A stretch of DNA of 64,000 nt, from the NCBI GenBank assembly GCA_943736015.1, contig OX031072.1, forward strand, positions 14,721,501 to 14,785,500. Reading direction: 5' to 3'. Shown here in pieces: positions 63,849 to 64,000 of this stretch. How positions within the stretch are numbered: position 1 is the stretch's first letter; the number at the start of each line of letters is the position of its first letter. The notes under the pieces are model-generated. The model did not search any database and was not told the origin of the DNA. It worked only from the letters and a program-made list of their open reading frames with translations. Origin of the DNA: Tridacna crocea. Taxonomy: Eukaryota; Mollusca; Bivalvia; Cardiida; Cardiidae. The position numbers and the translations under genes are program-made.

Positions 63849-64000
63849 TTAACCCTTTCCCACATAATCCCTGGTTTTTACGACCCAGGAAAAGAGTCCT
63901 TGTGAAAACATGGTGGGAAAAGGAGAAAATGCTGTTAGCCAGCATTTTCTCCTTTTCCCACTATGTTTTCTACTCTATCCAAAACAAAAATCATCATGAG
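63849..64000 (+). repeat. TPM, CCCTTTCCC-end variant, cut by window end
   Basis: TTAACCCTTTCCCACATAAT, full core, R end outside the window. Confidence 0.9.

Noticed and set aside
1-64000. CRISPR-like regular repeats
   Set aside because: The repeats are irregularly spaced, about 225 bp long, in both orientations and bounded by TTAA; the sequence is eukaryotic.

Overview
This looks like nuclear DNA of an animal, most likely a bivalve mollusc. The reasons are a split protein gene with very long introns, a tRNA-derived SINE, and elements that begin AGCTCACCTGAGC with GTCCGTCGT-type heads and internal tandem repeats, a style common in bivalve genomes. There is no bacterial operon, no rRNA and no CRISPR array. 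Almost every ORF here is a chance reading of repeat DNA.

One real gene is supported. Five + strand exons (9182-9381, 17663-17752, 40133-40338, 45359-45561, 52472-52657) have AG/GT borders and splice into one uninterrupted frame of 295 codons. The product starts with a Ser/Pro-rich and then acidic low-complexity segment and ends in a long charged coiled coil. It has no start or stop in the window, so the gene continues on both sides. I do not recognise the family. Introns are 8.3, 22.4, 5.0 and 6.9 kb.

The window is dominated by one repeat, called TPM here (TTAA palindromic MITE): about 110 recognisable copies plus decayed ones, by my count roughly 40 % of the bases. A full copy is about 225-230 bp between two TTAA sites. 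Its two ends differ. The L end reads TTAAC-Y-C-W-TTACCACACAATCC and then TTTTGACGACCCTGAGAAAG. The R end, read towards the outside, is TGTCGTCTGCAAATGCTTTC, GGACCAGTCTAAAATTTTG, TCGTTTGGTAAAGAGTTAA. Between them lies a near-perfect hairpin with arm AAAACATTGTGGGAAAAGG then AGAAAATGCTGGT (type A core). Strand + means the L end is on the left. Type B copies have a different inner arm (GGCAAAAGGTGAAATTGCTC) and CCCTTTACCCCATAAGG ends; type C copies have inner arm GAGAAATTGCTCG. Many copies sit head to tail and share one TTAA.

Other elements: three copies of a second TTAA-bounded repeat (about 545 bp, end AGGTGG), two of which carry TPMs at the same internal TTAA; a 1.34 kb TA-flanked element with pogo/Tigger-like ends; a 451 bp foldback with 5-bp target duplication and CAC ends; a 1.6 kb foldback with TTAA borders and an insertion in one arm; three Helentron/HINE-like elements with internal tandem repeats; tRNA-derived SINE copies; a Mutator-like MITE with 9-bp target duplication; and several short hairpin families. 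No transposase or reverse transcriptase coding region was seen, so all appear non-autonomous.

Layout: 1-9 kb repeats upstream of the first exon seen; 9.2-52.7 kb the gene with repeat-packed introns; 52.7-64 kb further intron or downstream repeats. TPM borders lie within 4-40 bp of six of the ten exon edges, the most biologically suggestive pattern here.
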